Source: Thunnus maccoyii (taxonomy: Eukaryota; Chordata; Actinopteri; Scombriformes; Scombridae). Taken from it: 64,000 nucleotides of DNA. Position 1 is the stretch's first letter. The number at the start of each line of letters is the position of its first letter. Below, in pieces: positions 46,701 through 57,334 of this stretch. Where the stretch lies: the NCBI RefSeq assembly GCF_910596095.1, contig NC_056537.1:761074-825073 (forward strand). Reading direction: 5' to 3'. A program made the position numbers and the translations under genes. A model generated the notes under the pieces. It worked only from the letters and a program-made list of their open reading frames with translations, was not told the DNA's origin and searched no databases.

Positions 46701-48856
46701 TAATCTTCTTAAGTTGATGTTTTCAAGTAAAGAACATTAATATCTCGTCATCATCACATAAGAAGCTGGAACTTGAACTGTAGATCAACTCATCGATTTA
46801 ATAAACATAACAATCAGTTTCTGTTTATTGTTCTGTTGCTGATTGATGTGTTTTATGTCGTGTTCAGAGATGCAGCCTCATTTCTACCAGAACATCGTCC
46901 TGACCGGAGGAAACACTTTGTTTCCAGGCTTCAGAGAGCGACTTGAGGCAGAACTACGCTCGCTCGTCCCCGCTCACCTTCCCGTCTCCGTCCTTCTACC
47001 CGCCAAGTACGAAACCTCAAACTAACTGATTCTGTTTTAACAGCAGAGGAAGGAATATATATATTATTATATCATCACTGCTTTTATTTTGTCATGTAAC
47101 ACACATCATATGCACCTAAAAAAACAACACAGATTCAGTCCAACATGAAGGTTAAAGGTGATCCAGGTCCCGACAGCAGACTGCTGATCCTCTGATGACA
47201 GTAGAAACTCTTTATAAACATATGAAACAAGTGTCAGTGTTGTGATTATATCAGACTGTCTCTTATTAATCTTCTTTTAAATCCAGCTTTATCACGTAGA
47301 AGACAAAGTTGATGTGTCTCATTTAGAGGAAAGCTCTTAAAGGAACATCATCATCTTCTTCATTTACTGGAATAGAACCTTAAATAAATAAATAAATAAC
47401 ATCCTTCTCTTATGTTCTTTCTAAGATTTGAAATTATATTTATGAGGACGTTTACCAGTAGAGTCTCAGAGTCTCACATTCTCACATTTAGCAGCATTTT
47501 CTAACTAGTTGATGTTGTTTTCTGAGCTTCAGCAGCTTCAATCTAAATTATAAACACACAGACAATCTTTAATCCAATTCATCGTTTTGAGTCATTTTTT
47601 TTAAGGAAAAAATTGCAGCTTGTTAAATGTGAATATTTTCTGGTTTCTTTAGTCTCAGTGACAATAAACTGAATAAACAACTAATCAATTAATACAGAAA
47701 ATAATAAATAAGTAACAGATTAATAAATAATGAAAATACTCTCATTTCTATTTTTGAGAAGTAGAAACTGTTTACAGAAATATTAAACACATTCAGTCGT
47801 CTCTCCGCTTTCCAATTGATCAAATAAAAAGTTTTTTATCATCTGTTCAGCACAAACACAAGATCCAAAAGTCCCAAATCTTTGAACTTTTGACTATTGT
47901 TTTTATCTCCAGTCCGTTCAAACACGTGTAAACAGTCTGATACCATGTAAGCATTTAAAGGAGACTTGCTGCCCGATACTGAACCTGTTAGCATGTTTCA
48001 TCGTCGTAGTGATTAAAATGTTGCTGTATTTAAACGACTTATTTTGAAGACATAACGTATCAGCGTTGTAATGGGGAAATTGCTGATGACTCAATAAACA
48101 CACAAAGAGAGCATTGTCAGGTTATGAAATAATACAATCAGAAGTATAATGCATCATAGTTCTGGAGACAAAGATACCACCTAGCTATCTTTTCTTTGTC
48201 TGAAAGGTTAACCAGTCCCTTAAATACTGCTCGTACAGAATTTAAGACATCTGTTTACTAACCTTACAGGTCAGCAACCCTCAGATAGAAACATAAGTCA
48301 AAAGTTCAGCTAACCTAGGAACAGACTTTCTTCACAACCATATATGACAGTACATAAGCACCAAGTAACATCACAAAATAACATTACTACTATATTAAAT
48401 TAAGGACAAACCACACTATCCTCTAAAGCTGATCAGTTTTACACATAAACATCTACATAACTACAGTTTATCTTATCACTGGCTCAGGTAAAGGTATAAC
48501 AGAATAAACTGCCTCATCTTACACAGCAAAGAACTAAGTTTAGAATAGACACAGAACACACAAACTAACACTAAACTGAACTTAAACACTGTCTGAAACA
48601 TGTATGATATATTGAAGAAATACATCAAATGATAACCTGTTATTCAGTTTTCTTTTACAGCTTCCTACTGATTCATATCAGAGCCATATGTAACATGTTC
48701 TGGTGTTTTATTGTTTTGTCCGGCAGCCCGATCAGTTTCTCGTGGGAAGGAGGGAAGCTGCTGTCCCACAATCCGGACTACGATGAGATGGTGGTGACGC
48801 GGGAGGATTACGAAGAGAACGGACATTTTATCTGTGAAGAAAAGTTTGATATTTGA
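40754..48856 (+). CDS. actr6: Actin-related protein 6
   Basis: ACTR6 (Arp6) is a nuclear actin-fold protein of the SRCAP/SWR1 remodeller, which puts histone H2A.Z into nucleosomes. Eleven exons join in frame: 40754-40821, 42446-42563, 42653-42721, 42801-42924, 44092-44227, 44324-44380, 44487-44585, 45120-45198, 45283-45454, 46868-47006 and 48727-48856. They give 396 aa, the same length I recall for human ACTR6. Near-identical blocks include [16 protein letters not shown] (nucleotide-binding loop), [70 protein letters not shown] and the C-terminus [11 protein letters not shown]...CEEKFDI. All junctions are GT-AG and no residue block is missing. The gene is expected to be broadly expressed, consistent with CCAAT boxes upstream. 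The introns hold two minisatellites and several MITEs. Confidence 0.97.
41158..41395. repeat. MITE with GAGCTGCAAC / GTTGCAGCT ends
   Basis: The left end 'gagctgcaacaattagtcga' and the right end 'cattagttgcagct' are inverted repeats, with AT-rich 'gattaatcaa' phrases between them. Parts of the same family appear at 672-720, 2300-2370, 43690-43930, 47570-47760 and 51420-51530, so it is one of the commonest repeats in the window. Confidence 0.7.
43156..43534. repeat. 380-bp minisatellite, unit ACTTTATCCC / ACTTTATTTC (10 bp)
   Basis: About 37 perfect 10-bp steps alternate between two main unit types (plus ATCTC and GTCCC variants) in actr6 intron 4. It stays open in two + frames (134 and 103 codons) only because the unit lacks stops. 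Confidence 0.97.
43690..43930. repeat. MITE copy in actr6 intron 4
   Basis: The sequence 'gatcatcgattcatcgtttt' to 'gatgaataatgaaaataatc' matches the element at 41158-41395. A related copy is at 47570-47760. Confidence 0.6.
44620..44997. repeat. ~380-bp interspersed repeat, copy 2 (actr6 intron 7)
   Basis: This is the second copy of the sequence at 16735-17105, including 'gagaagcacacagttttttg' and 'gagccgccgcatgacgacgc'. It carries an extra segment with 'gtagaagaagaagcg' that the first copy lacks. Confidence 0.65.
46053..46264. repeat. 29-bp minisatellite in actr6 intron 9
   Basis: Seven tandem copies of 'gtggtctctatgtggttttggggacagac' (29 bp) differ at two spots (TATG/TTTG and ACGTGG/ACACAG). 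The open frames of 60-108 codons across it are side effects. Confidence 0.95.
46340..46394 (+). mobile_element. LINE/SINE 3' tail with (TTGA)n
   Basis: The sequence 'gtggtgctgtataaataaaa' followed by (ATTG)n is the typical 3' end of fish L2-like LINEs and their SINE partners, here in + orientation. The body upstream was not recognised. Confidence 0.5.
47570..47760. repeat. MITE copy in actr6 intron 10
   Basis: The sequence 'ttcatcgttttgagtcattt' to 'ttaataaataatgaaaatac' matches the elements at 41158 and 43690. Confidence 0.6.
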
Positions 48857-49893
48857 CTGTCAGACAAAAACTGTTTTATATCTGATTTATGGTGCAAAAT
48901 GGATTCAAACAAGTAAAATGAAAAATGTTTTGTTTTTTTTCTAAAGCAGTTACATTTTATTTCATTGTTTTATATTTGAGTTTGTCTGGAACAAGGACTG
49001 TCAGATGTTTTATACATGTGTAAATATGCACTTTCTTTATTTTTTGTTAGTAAACTCTGAACATGAGTATGATGTAAGAAGTGTTAAAATATTTCAACCA
49101 ACACCACACAATCCTTGTTTTCACTTTTTACTTGTATTTCATTTTTGAAACAGTGTTGAATGTATTTTAATTTAATTTACAGAAATCTTGAAGAGACTTT
49201 AAGTAATTTTGTCTAAAGCAAGAAAATATTTTTTTTTAGTATTTTTTGGGGGGTCATTTAATGCATTTATTAGAGAGTGGAGAGCAGAGAGGTGACAGGA
49301 GACGAGGAGAAAGAGACCAAATCCTGTTTATATAATAGAGGTTTTTTGTAAAGACAGGAGATCACAGTATTATATTAGTCCCGTGGCCCACTGTGATAAA
49401 GTGATAAAATGAGCTTTTTTTAAATACACATGGTAAATTAAAATTTTACTTAGTCAAACTTATCGGCTTAAAAGTAAAAATCAATCATAATTGATTATGA
49501 GATGTCATCATTTCAACGTCTTATCTCACAACAAATTTATGAGATAAAAAGTCAAAATTATGAGATGCCATAATTTTCACTTTTTACCCAGTAATTTTGA
49601 CTAACCATGAGCAATTTATAAATTCACAACTAACTTTTCCTCTTGTTTTTCTTTTATTGGCACCATTGGTCTTCCATACGAAGGAAATCTAGCAGTGACG
49701 AAACTTTTATGCAAATTTAGGCTTAATGGAAATAACTTTTATAAAACAATATAATTCGACAGTTGAACAAATAAATATGATAAATTCAAGCATTTTACAC
49801 TTTGATTTTGGACTCATGACCCATATTTTTTAAAATCCTGACTACAGAAGGCCCACATACAGGTTATTGTCCTTTAGACTGTCCGGGATTTAT

Positions 49894-49901
49894 GGCGGGA
49901 A
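49894..49901 (+). promoter_or_regulatory. E2F-type site upstream of sycp3
   Basis: GGCGGGAA lies about 280-310 bp upstream of the sycp3 start in a locally more GC-rich stretch. E2F6 is known to silence several meiotic genes in somatic cells through such sites. Use here is inferred from position and gene type only. Confidence 0.4.
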
Positions 49902-50176
49902 TCCAGCCTGATTTGAGGCGCTAGCTAGGTTAGCTTTACCCGGTGTAGTTAGTGTGGTACTTATTGTGGTCTAAACTCACTCGGAGTAAAACCAGGAGCC
50001 AGGAGAGAGGTCCGCTGGGTTTAAAGAGTTCACTTAAAGCGAGTTGAGTCAGTCAGTTACTTAAACTGCTGTAATTAACAGTGGCCAGGTCGATTAGCAG
50101 CTAAAGCTAAGCTAAGCTAACGTTAGCCGCCATTAGCAGACTCCAGTTTAAAGTTTCAGATTATCTAACTGGGTCT

Positions 50177-53100
50177 ATGCCGACGGAACAGACTGGAGGA
50201 ATGGCGACAGGAAGAAGACAGATGAAGAAAAAACACCCAGAGGAAAAAAATGATAAAGTTTTTGATTTTACTGGAGACGAAAAGAAAGAGCTGAGCGGTT
50301 CAGAGGACGATGTGAGAGGTGAGTTTACCTTTAGCTTTACGTTAGCTGCTATTAGCTTATTACAGCTAGCAGCGGTGCAAAGTAACCGAGTACTTTTACT
50401 CAAGTACTGTAGTACAATTCAGAGGTATTTGTACTTTACTTGAGTATTTCCATGTGATGCTACTTTCTACATTTCAGAGGGAAATATTGTACTTTCTACT
50501 CCACTACATTTATTTGACAGCTTTAGTTACTTTTCAGATGAAGATTTGACACAATGGATAATATAACAAGCTTTTAAAATACAACACATTGTTAAAGATG
50601 AAACCAGTGGTTTCCAACCTTTTTGTCTTTTGACGTCTTACAAAAAGCAGTGTGTAGTCGGGGTCACATTTCACATGTCTATGAGTTGTTAACAGCTCCA
50701 CCAAATAGTGATTTTTCCCTCTAAACTTCTCACATGCTTTCATTTCAATAAATGATGTGAGTAATTCCTCCTCCGCTGGCAGCTGTTCAGTAACTATTAT
50801 GAACTTGTTTGATGATGTTTTTCTAGATGAAACTCCGGTTGTGGACAAACTGGCAAAGAAAAGACCAGCTGCTGACTTTGAAGAGGAGGGAGTGACCTGT
50901 GCTGTTGGGTATCACAGTATTATTTATATATTATGGGAACTAATAGTGAACAATATCTGACATCAGTGCAGGATAAACGATCTAAATATGACTTTTGTTT
51001 CTTGTCACTTCTTCAGAAATGAGGTTCAGTCCATGTTGGAGAAGTTTGGGGGTAAACAACTTTGTGTTTGTTTATTACTGATTAAACACTGTCTGTTGAT
51101 TTTAATGTTTAAAGGGTCGTAAACTGTGGCAGTGAGGGTTTGATCAGATTTCTAGTCTCTAATTTGAAGCACAGCAGTGATGATTCTTTAACATGTTTAG
51201 TTATTGTTCAAACATTTAACACCAGATTATCTGAGCAGGTTTGCTGTCACGTGTTGTTAAATGAGGAATAAATGTTTTTATATGCAGAAAAGCAAAAATC
51301 ATTTTGATAGAATTTGATAATAATTTGAAACTCACATTGAAAAACTATAAATTCATCCAGTCACCTTAAAGTAATGCAGCATTATAAATCTATTAATCTA
51401 TTAAATGAATCACCAACAATCAGATTAAATCAGTCGCAACTATTTTGATCATTGATTCATAGTTTTGAGTCATTTTTATGTGAATATTTCCTGGTTTCTT
51501 CAGTCTCTCTGACAGTAAAGTGAATATATTTATATTATATTATATTATATTATTATTATATTATTATTCTATTATCAGCTGATATCAGCAAGGTGATGCA
51601 GGCCAAGAAGAAACGTCTGGAGTGTCTGACGAAGAACTACATGAAGGGAAGTCAACACAAGCTGGAGGAGCTGTGGAACAACTACCACGGTCAGAGGTCA
51701 GTCTGTCACCTGCACCCGACTATTGATCGGTGATCAGCAGCGACGGACGCGCTGTCTGTACCGTCAATCAATAATCAATAGAAAAGAGCTGAGCATAAGG
51801 AGACTAACAGCTGCAGTAAAGACAAATAAGAACATTTACAGCATTAAAAGCGACTTTTATTCAATTTAGTCCAAAAAAATCTCCAAAATGAAGACAAACT
51901 GTTGTTAAGAAATCAATTTAAAAGTGTTTATTTTAAGAGACCAGCAGCATAAATACTGTTACAACAATAAATACAAACAATCATACCAGTGTCACACACT
52001 ACAGACCAGTAAACACAAACCAGTAAGACTGACCAGCACCACTAACTTATTGATCCTTTAGATTGAGTTACATTCTGACTGGAGCTCTGCTGTCTGCTGG
52101 TCCATCAGTGTGTTTAAAAGCTTTTTCATAATAATAATAATAATTATAATAATAAAGTGTGTGTGTGTGTGTGTGTGCGTGCAGGCAGAAGATGACTCAG
52201 CAGTATTCTCAGCAGGTGTCGTCGGCGTTGCAGCAGTGGGAGACTGAAGCGCAGCGAGCCGAGGAGCAGGAGGAGAAACTCAACGTCTGTCGACTTGTTT
52301 ACCGTCAGACGGGAAACTTCCTGTTTATCCTCTCACATTATATTTAAACATCAAACAACACGGTTTTATCCTTCAAAGTAAAGTTCAGTCGATCCTCATC
52401 ATTGAAGCTGAATATCAGCACCTTTATAGTCTCCTAAACTAAACTATGATGGAGATTATTGACCTTTTTCACTCCGTGTCAGATTCAACAAACCGTTTTT
52501 GGCTGAGCTGAGTTCTTCTTCTTCTTCTTCTTCTTCTCTGCAGAATCTGTTCAGACAGCAGCAGAAGATCCTGCAGCAGGCTCGAGTCGTCCAGAACCAG
52601 AAGCTGAAGACGGTCAGAGAACTGTACGAGCAGTTTGTGAAGGTGAGACTGATTAAAAAAAAAAGCTTCCTGTCGGTCTCCACGGATCATCCTTCCAGCT
52701 CGTCCTCCGTCAGAGACAAACTCACCGAGTCTTCTGTCACAAACCTCGCCGTCTTATATGAAACAGACACAGAAAGCATCACAGCTGCTTCATTTCCTCA
52801 CGAAAACCCAGAGAAAAGATCATTTTACTCCCCACTAATGTCTCCGTACTGGTTACCAGTTCATCATGTCGCCGGCGTCCTCAGACAGGAAGTCGTTGGC
52901 AGGTGTCGCACCGAAGAAACGTTTCCTGTCGATGAACTCAAGATTCACACAACCACAATCTGAAAACACAATAAACTTTTAATGAGGTGTCTGTGTGTCT
53001 CCTGCAGAACATGGAGGACATGGAGAAGAGTCACGAGTCCTTCCTGCAGGGGGCGCAACAGGAGCTGAGGAAGGAGATGGCCACTCTGCAGAAGAAGATC

Positions 53101-54306
53101 CTCATGGACACGGTCGGTTCACTTACTCTGTGAAAATAATAATGAACTACCGTATTTCCTCTAATAGTGACCGGGGGCCTTTATTTACCTCACCTGCAGA
53201 GGGCAGCAGGCAGGCTTATATCAGAGAGACGCCTTTAATATTTTAGTACGAAGCCTCCCTGTTCTCTGATCTGCTTCAGTTTGTTCTGTTAAATTTTTGT
53301 TACTGTGTTATACTATTAATAAAATTATGTGAAACATTACACAAACATTTCAATACTTTTTGTGTGAAGTATGACCGGTCGAGTACGGGAGGGGAAATAT
53401 GGCCGGTGTCAGTTAAAAACTAATCTGAGGTAACGTTATGCTGGATATAAACATTATCTAAGCTAACTCTAACGTTAGCTTCAAGCTAATTTTCTTCCTC
53501 CCACCTCCAGCTAGCCATGCTCTCCTCTAACAGCAGCTCATGTTTTTGTTTTTTCTGATTCTTTTCGGGTCGGAGTCAAAATGTCTCGCAGCTTTCGCTC
53601 CTTAATTGTAAAACTCTCTTTGAATTTGACGTCAAACGTCCGTCTGGTGGGCGCCATGTTCTCTCTCTACGGTGTTGTGGCGTCAGTGGTGTTATGGAAA
53701 ATGTAGTCACTGACACTTGCACAGGTCCTATATGGTACTTTAATTATAGCTGCCGCCATCCTGTGGCACTCGTACATCGCTACAAACCACAGTCACATTA
53801 TAAAAGGCGCCGAGAGGAGCCGGGCGGCTTTGCTGTTGGTTTCCAAACTCGTTTTAAAAAAAGACGAGAGAAAAAGAGGGAGAGGGGGGGCTAGAGAGAA
53901 AGCAGTGAATCAGATCAATAAAACAATATCTAATTGTTTCACAGCGGTTACTGTCTAGAGCTCAAATAAACACACCCGCACCCCCCCGCACACCTCCGTA
54001 CAACCCTGCAGCGATGCGCAGCAACAGCTGATGTGGTCTGAATACGACCTGGTTTTTCCCTCCCCGGCCTGTATTTGTTCGTGTTGACCCCCCCCCCCCC
54101 CCGCCATTATTGGAGAACCAGCTTTTAATTGAATACCGGCCACTATTAGAGAAAATACGGTAATGTACAAACTATTGATACATAGTGACAAACGTGGTAA
54201 ATGATGTCAGATGTGTGTGATGTCACTTCCTCTTGTTTGTCCGTTTCCACAGCAACAGCAGGAGATGGCCACAGTCCGCAAGTCTCTGCAGTCCATGCTG
54301 TTCTAG
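50177..54306 (+). CDS. sycp3: Synaptonemal complex protein 3
   Basis: SYCP3 is a coiled-coil filament protein of meiotic chromosome axes (axial/lateral elements), made in germ cells. Eight coding exons join in frame: 50177-50318, 50827-50908, 51017-51051, 51579-51696, 52185-52284, 52544-52642, 53008-53112 and 54253-54306, for 244 aa. A second in-frame ATG at 50201 has a better start context (G at +4) and gives 236 aa, the length I recall for human SYCP3. It is the more likely start. A charged N-terminus with basic and acidic clusters precedes a helical core with [45 protein letters not shown] and [16 protein letters not shown], ending [17 protein letters not shown], the conserved assembly tail. 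It is intact. Intron 1 contains an interspersed repeat, and intron 7 contains a 1-kb DNA transposon. Human SYCP3 and ACTR6 are also near each other on 12q. Confidence 0.96.
50375..50760 (+). repeat. Interspersed repeat in sycp3 intron 1
   Basis: 'gagtacttttactcaagtac' begins a block matching 453-650 in reverse. It is followed by 'ccagtggtttccaacc', a phrase that recurs in reverse at about 55350. It ends about 70 bp before exon 2. Confidence 0.6.
52156..52184 (+). promoter_or_regulatory. (GT)n run in place of a polypyrimidine tract at the sycp3 exon 5 acceptor
   Basis: The intron ends in about 12 GT dinucleotides followed by GCGTGCAG, directly against exon 5. There is almost no C/U tract, and TAA repeats lie before it. 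UG repeats are known binding sites for TDP-43 and CELF splicing regulators. Confidence 0.6.
53145..54163. mobile_element. ~1-kb DNA transposon in sycp3 intron 7
   Basis: The ends TACCGTATTTCCTCTAATAG and, in reverse, TACCGTATTTTCTCTAATAG are terminal inverted repeats that continue to GTGRCCGG (about 27 bp). The interior contains two poly-C/G runs and 'agagggagaggggg' but no transposase frame. It is non-autonomous, and the superfamily was not assigned. Confidence 0.75.
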
Positions 54307-54576
54307 GCTGCTGTTGCCGCGGCGACAGAGCTTTGTTCCTGCTAGGTCGGTGTTACCGTGGTTACTGCGGTTATTGTGGTTAAATAGCTGCCGTTGACTT
54401 TGTTTACATGTTTACACTGAGGTTCTCTGTTTGTTGTTGAAGCTCTGAGTTGTTTTATTTCAGTCAGAAACAGTTCAAACGTCTGTTCAACGTGTGTTTA
54501 TATGAGATGTGATTTAATTTGTAGAAGAGCTGATGGTCAGAATGTCGACGTCGTCTTCACCGTCTGTGAGAAAGTA

Positions 54577-54586
54577 AATAAATAAA
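54577..54586 (+). terminator. Polyadenylation signal of sycp3
   Basis: Overlapping AATAAA hexamers lie about 270 bp after the sycp3 stop, followed by a T-rich stretch ('cttttctacttttctgtttg'). Confidence 0.6.
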
Positions 54587-55099
54587 CTTTTCTACTTTTC
54601 TGTTTGACTCAAAGTCTTTTTATTTAATGCTGATTATCTTTCATTTATAACTCATCAGGTCTTCATGGAGACACTTTGTTCATATTCAGAACAATCAAAG
54701 AATATGAGAAGAAATATCAATACGAAGAAGAAAAATACCACAAAAGGCGGTTTACACATATATAGATAATGTTTAAAGAATGAAAGGATCTTGTAATGTA
54801 CAGTGTAAGAATACAAAGAATTGTGTTAATGTAACAGCATATTATATGCTATATATAGATATTAATGCTGCAGTTGATGTGATTGACAGTTCAGAGGGTT
54901 TATTAATGGCTCATCACTGTGTTGTGATATAAAGAGCGCCGGCCGACATGCTGATAATCATTTTAACCACGTTAGCAGCAGGATGATGATGATGTCACTG
55001 AAGATTCAAACACGTAAAACTGCAAAAAAAAAAAAAAAAAACATCAGAGACGTGAAGGATCCACAAACATTACAGAGAAAATAAAATCAACACTGATGA

Positions 55100-55800
55100 A
55101 AGTCTAAAGATGTTTCAGAGTCTGTTGTATTTAGTTCACATCCTTAGTAAATGTTTACTTCATTTTTTTATTTTACAGTTAATTTGTAATGCTGGAAACT
55201 TCTCACATGCTTTCATATCAATAAATGTTCAAACAGATTTGTGTATCAGAACTTTGTTTTTTCTTCTTTCCTCTCCCATTAATCATCTCACCACCCCTCA
55301 GATTTATCTGCTGACCCTTTGGAGGGGCCCGACCCCTAGGTTGGGAACCACTGGACTAAACTAGCTAACTGTATATAAAGTAGTGTAAACTAGCTCCACC
55401 TCCAGCAGCTACAACATTAACATGCTGCTCTAACACTGATGCTTCACTATTAATAATCTAATGATGTCATATATAATAATATATCAGTCAGAGGGACCAA
55501 ACCACTACTTTTACTGCAATACTTTAACTACATCAAGCTCATAATACTTATGTACTTTTACTGCAATACTTTAACTACATCAAGCTCATAATACTTATGT
55601 ACTTTTACTGCAATACTTTAACTACATCAAGCTCATAATACTGATGTACTTTTACTGCAATACTTTAACTACATCAAGCTCATAATACTTATGTACTTTT
55701 ACTGTAGGAGGATTTTTCATGCAGGACTTTTACTTTTAATTGGGTATTTTCACATTGTTGTATTGGTACTTTTATTGCAGTAGGGGATCTTAGTGTTTCT
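55100..55800. repeat. Interspersed-repeat block with a 4 x 47-bp tandem
   Basis: Bases 55507-55705 hold four copies of a 47-bp unit starting 'acttttactgcaatacttta'. The surroundings match parts of the repeats at 453-650 and 50375-50760. The unit expanded inside an older interspersed element. Confidence 0.75.
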
Positions 55801-56059
55801 TCCACTAATTTTCTCAAATGAAAAATAAAACTAAAATATAAACCGAGACTTTTCGGGACTTTTCGGGATGACTCCATATTCACGACTTGCTGTTGGCAAA
55901 TGTGTTTCCGTTGGATCGCGACGGAATGACCCGCCCTTCTCTGCCTCTGATTGGCTACTACTCGTTGAGGAGTGATATGATTGGGTTAGAGTAAGAATAT
56001 CCAAATAGGTCAGAGCCAATCAGAGGTAGAGGAGGGGCGGGTCTTCGTCCTAAGAAACG

Positions 56060-56146
56060 TACACTCGCTTCCTGTTGTGACTCCGGCTAATAGCAGCAGC
56101 TCATCGTCCGTTAAGAAGCCGAAAGAGGAATTCAACGTTTATGCAG
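56060..56146 (+). other. Noncoding first exon and CpG-rich promoter of the RING gene
   Basis: A CpG-bearing stretch (about 55850-56150) ends in ATGCAG|GTAAAA, a good donor. The next plausible exon carries the start codon at 57335. The exact transcription start is unknown. Confidence 0.45.
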
Positions 56147-57334
56147 GTAAAATAAACCGTCAACACGTTTATAATCTGACTGTGTTGTAACGTGTCGGTG
56201 TTTTTTATATCGATATTTCGTCGTGTTTGTTTCAAAAGCAGCTACTTTCCTTTCTGCTAACTGCTAACTGATGAACGCTGCTGTTTGTACCGGTTAACTG
56301 CGGCAGGTTTGCTAACAGAGATGTTTTAGTTTCTTTGCTTCTTTTTTATAAATAATCTGTAATAGTGTCACTTAATCCCGAGTTTAGTTGTAGTTTAGCT
56401 TTAGCAACGTTAGCTCGCTGTATTATTCATTCGTCCGCCGGCGTGTGGACAGTCTGATGTCCTGCTCAGTGTTGGGTAACTGAGTGAATGAGATGTCGGT
56501 AATGTTATTATTAGTTACTATGTTAAGTAACGCGTTACCATCATCAGCACGTGAACCGGAGCGGTTTCCCGCTCACAGTGACGTTTAACCGGAGCTGTTT
56601 CACCGTAACGTTAGTTGACTCATCAGATTGGAAGAAGTAACGTTGCTGCAGTAAATGTTTGATTTATAATGAAAATGAAACAACATCACACTCTTCCATC
56701 TTATAACCTCTAATCGCTCCTCTGCCGGTATTTTGATGATATTAATGTAAAAGTAATGTAAGAAGTAACGCGTTACTCTAAACGCAGTGATGCTGTAGCA
56801 TAATGTAGTAATTTCAAATGAAAATAACTAGTAACATGTAATCTATTACCTTTTGAAAGTAAGAGTGATTCTAGTTCATCCTCATGAACACCTGAGTGAC
56901 GTCATCAGCCTCCTCCAGGTGATCTGATGCTGTTCAGGTGATATTTAGATATAAACCTAAAGAAGGAAACTGACAGGATGACGTCAGGGATCGTCTCTAA
57001 AGAGCAGCCTCCTCCTCCTCCTCCTCCTCCTCCTCATACCTTCCTCATGCTGTTTGTAGATATTTCAAACCACCGTTATGTTCACCTATCGCACGCACAT
57101 CCCCTGCTTTCAGATTAAAACCATGAAATATGGACTGATCAGTTTACAGTTATCACCTGTGCAGCATCAGTCGAGCTTTATTCTGTAACCACATCTAATC
57201 AGGAGGGATCGATGATGTCACTGAAGAGTTATTGAGGATTAACCAGAATATCCATCATCAAACTGTTGACCTCAGTACCTGCATGATTCTAAGTCTAAAT
57301 CTGAGCTAACTGGCTAACAGTGCTGGAGGACGCC

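Noticed and set aside
52499-52963. A 154-codon single-exon frame overlapping sycp3 exon 6
   Set aside because: Only the exon 6 part (52544-52642) is conserved sycp3. The rest is intron read-through past a clear GTGAGA donor.
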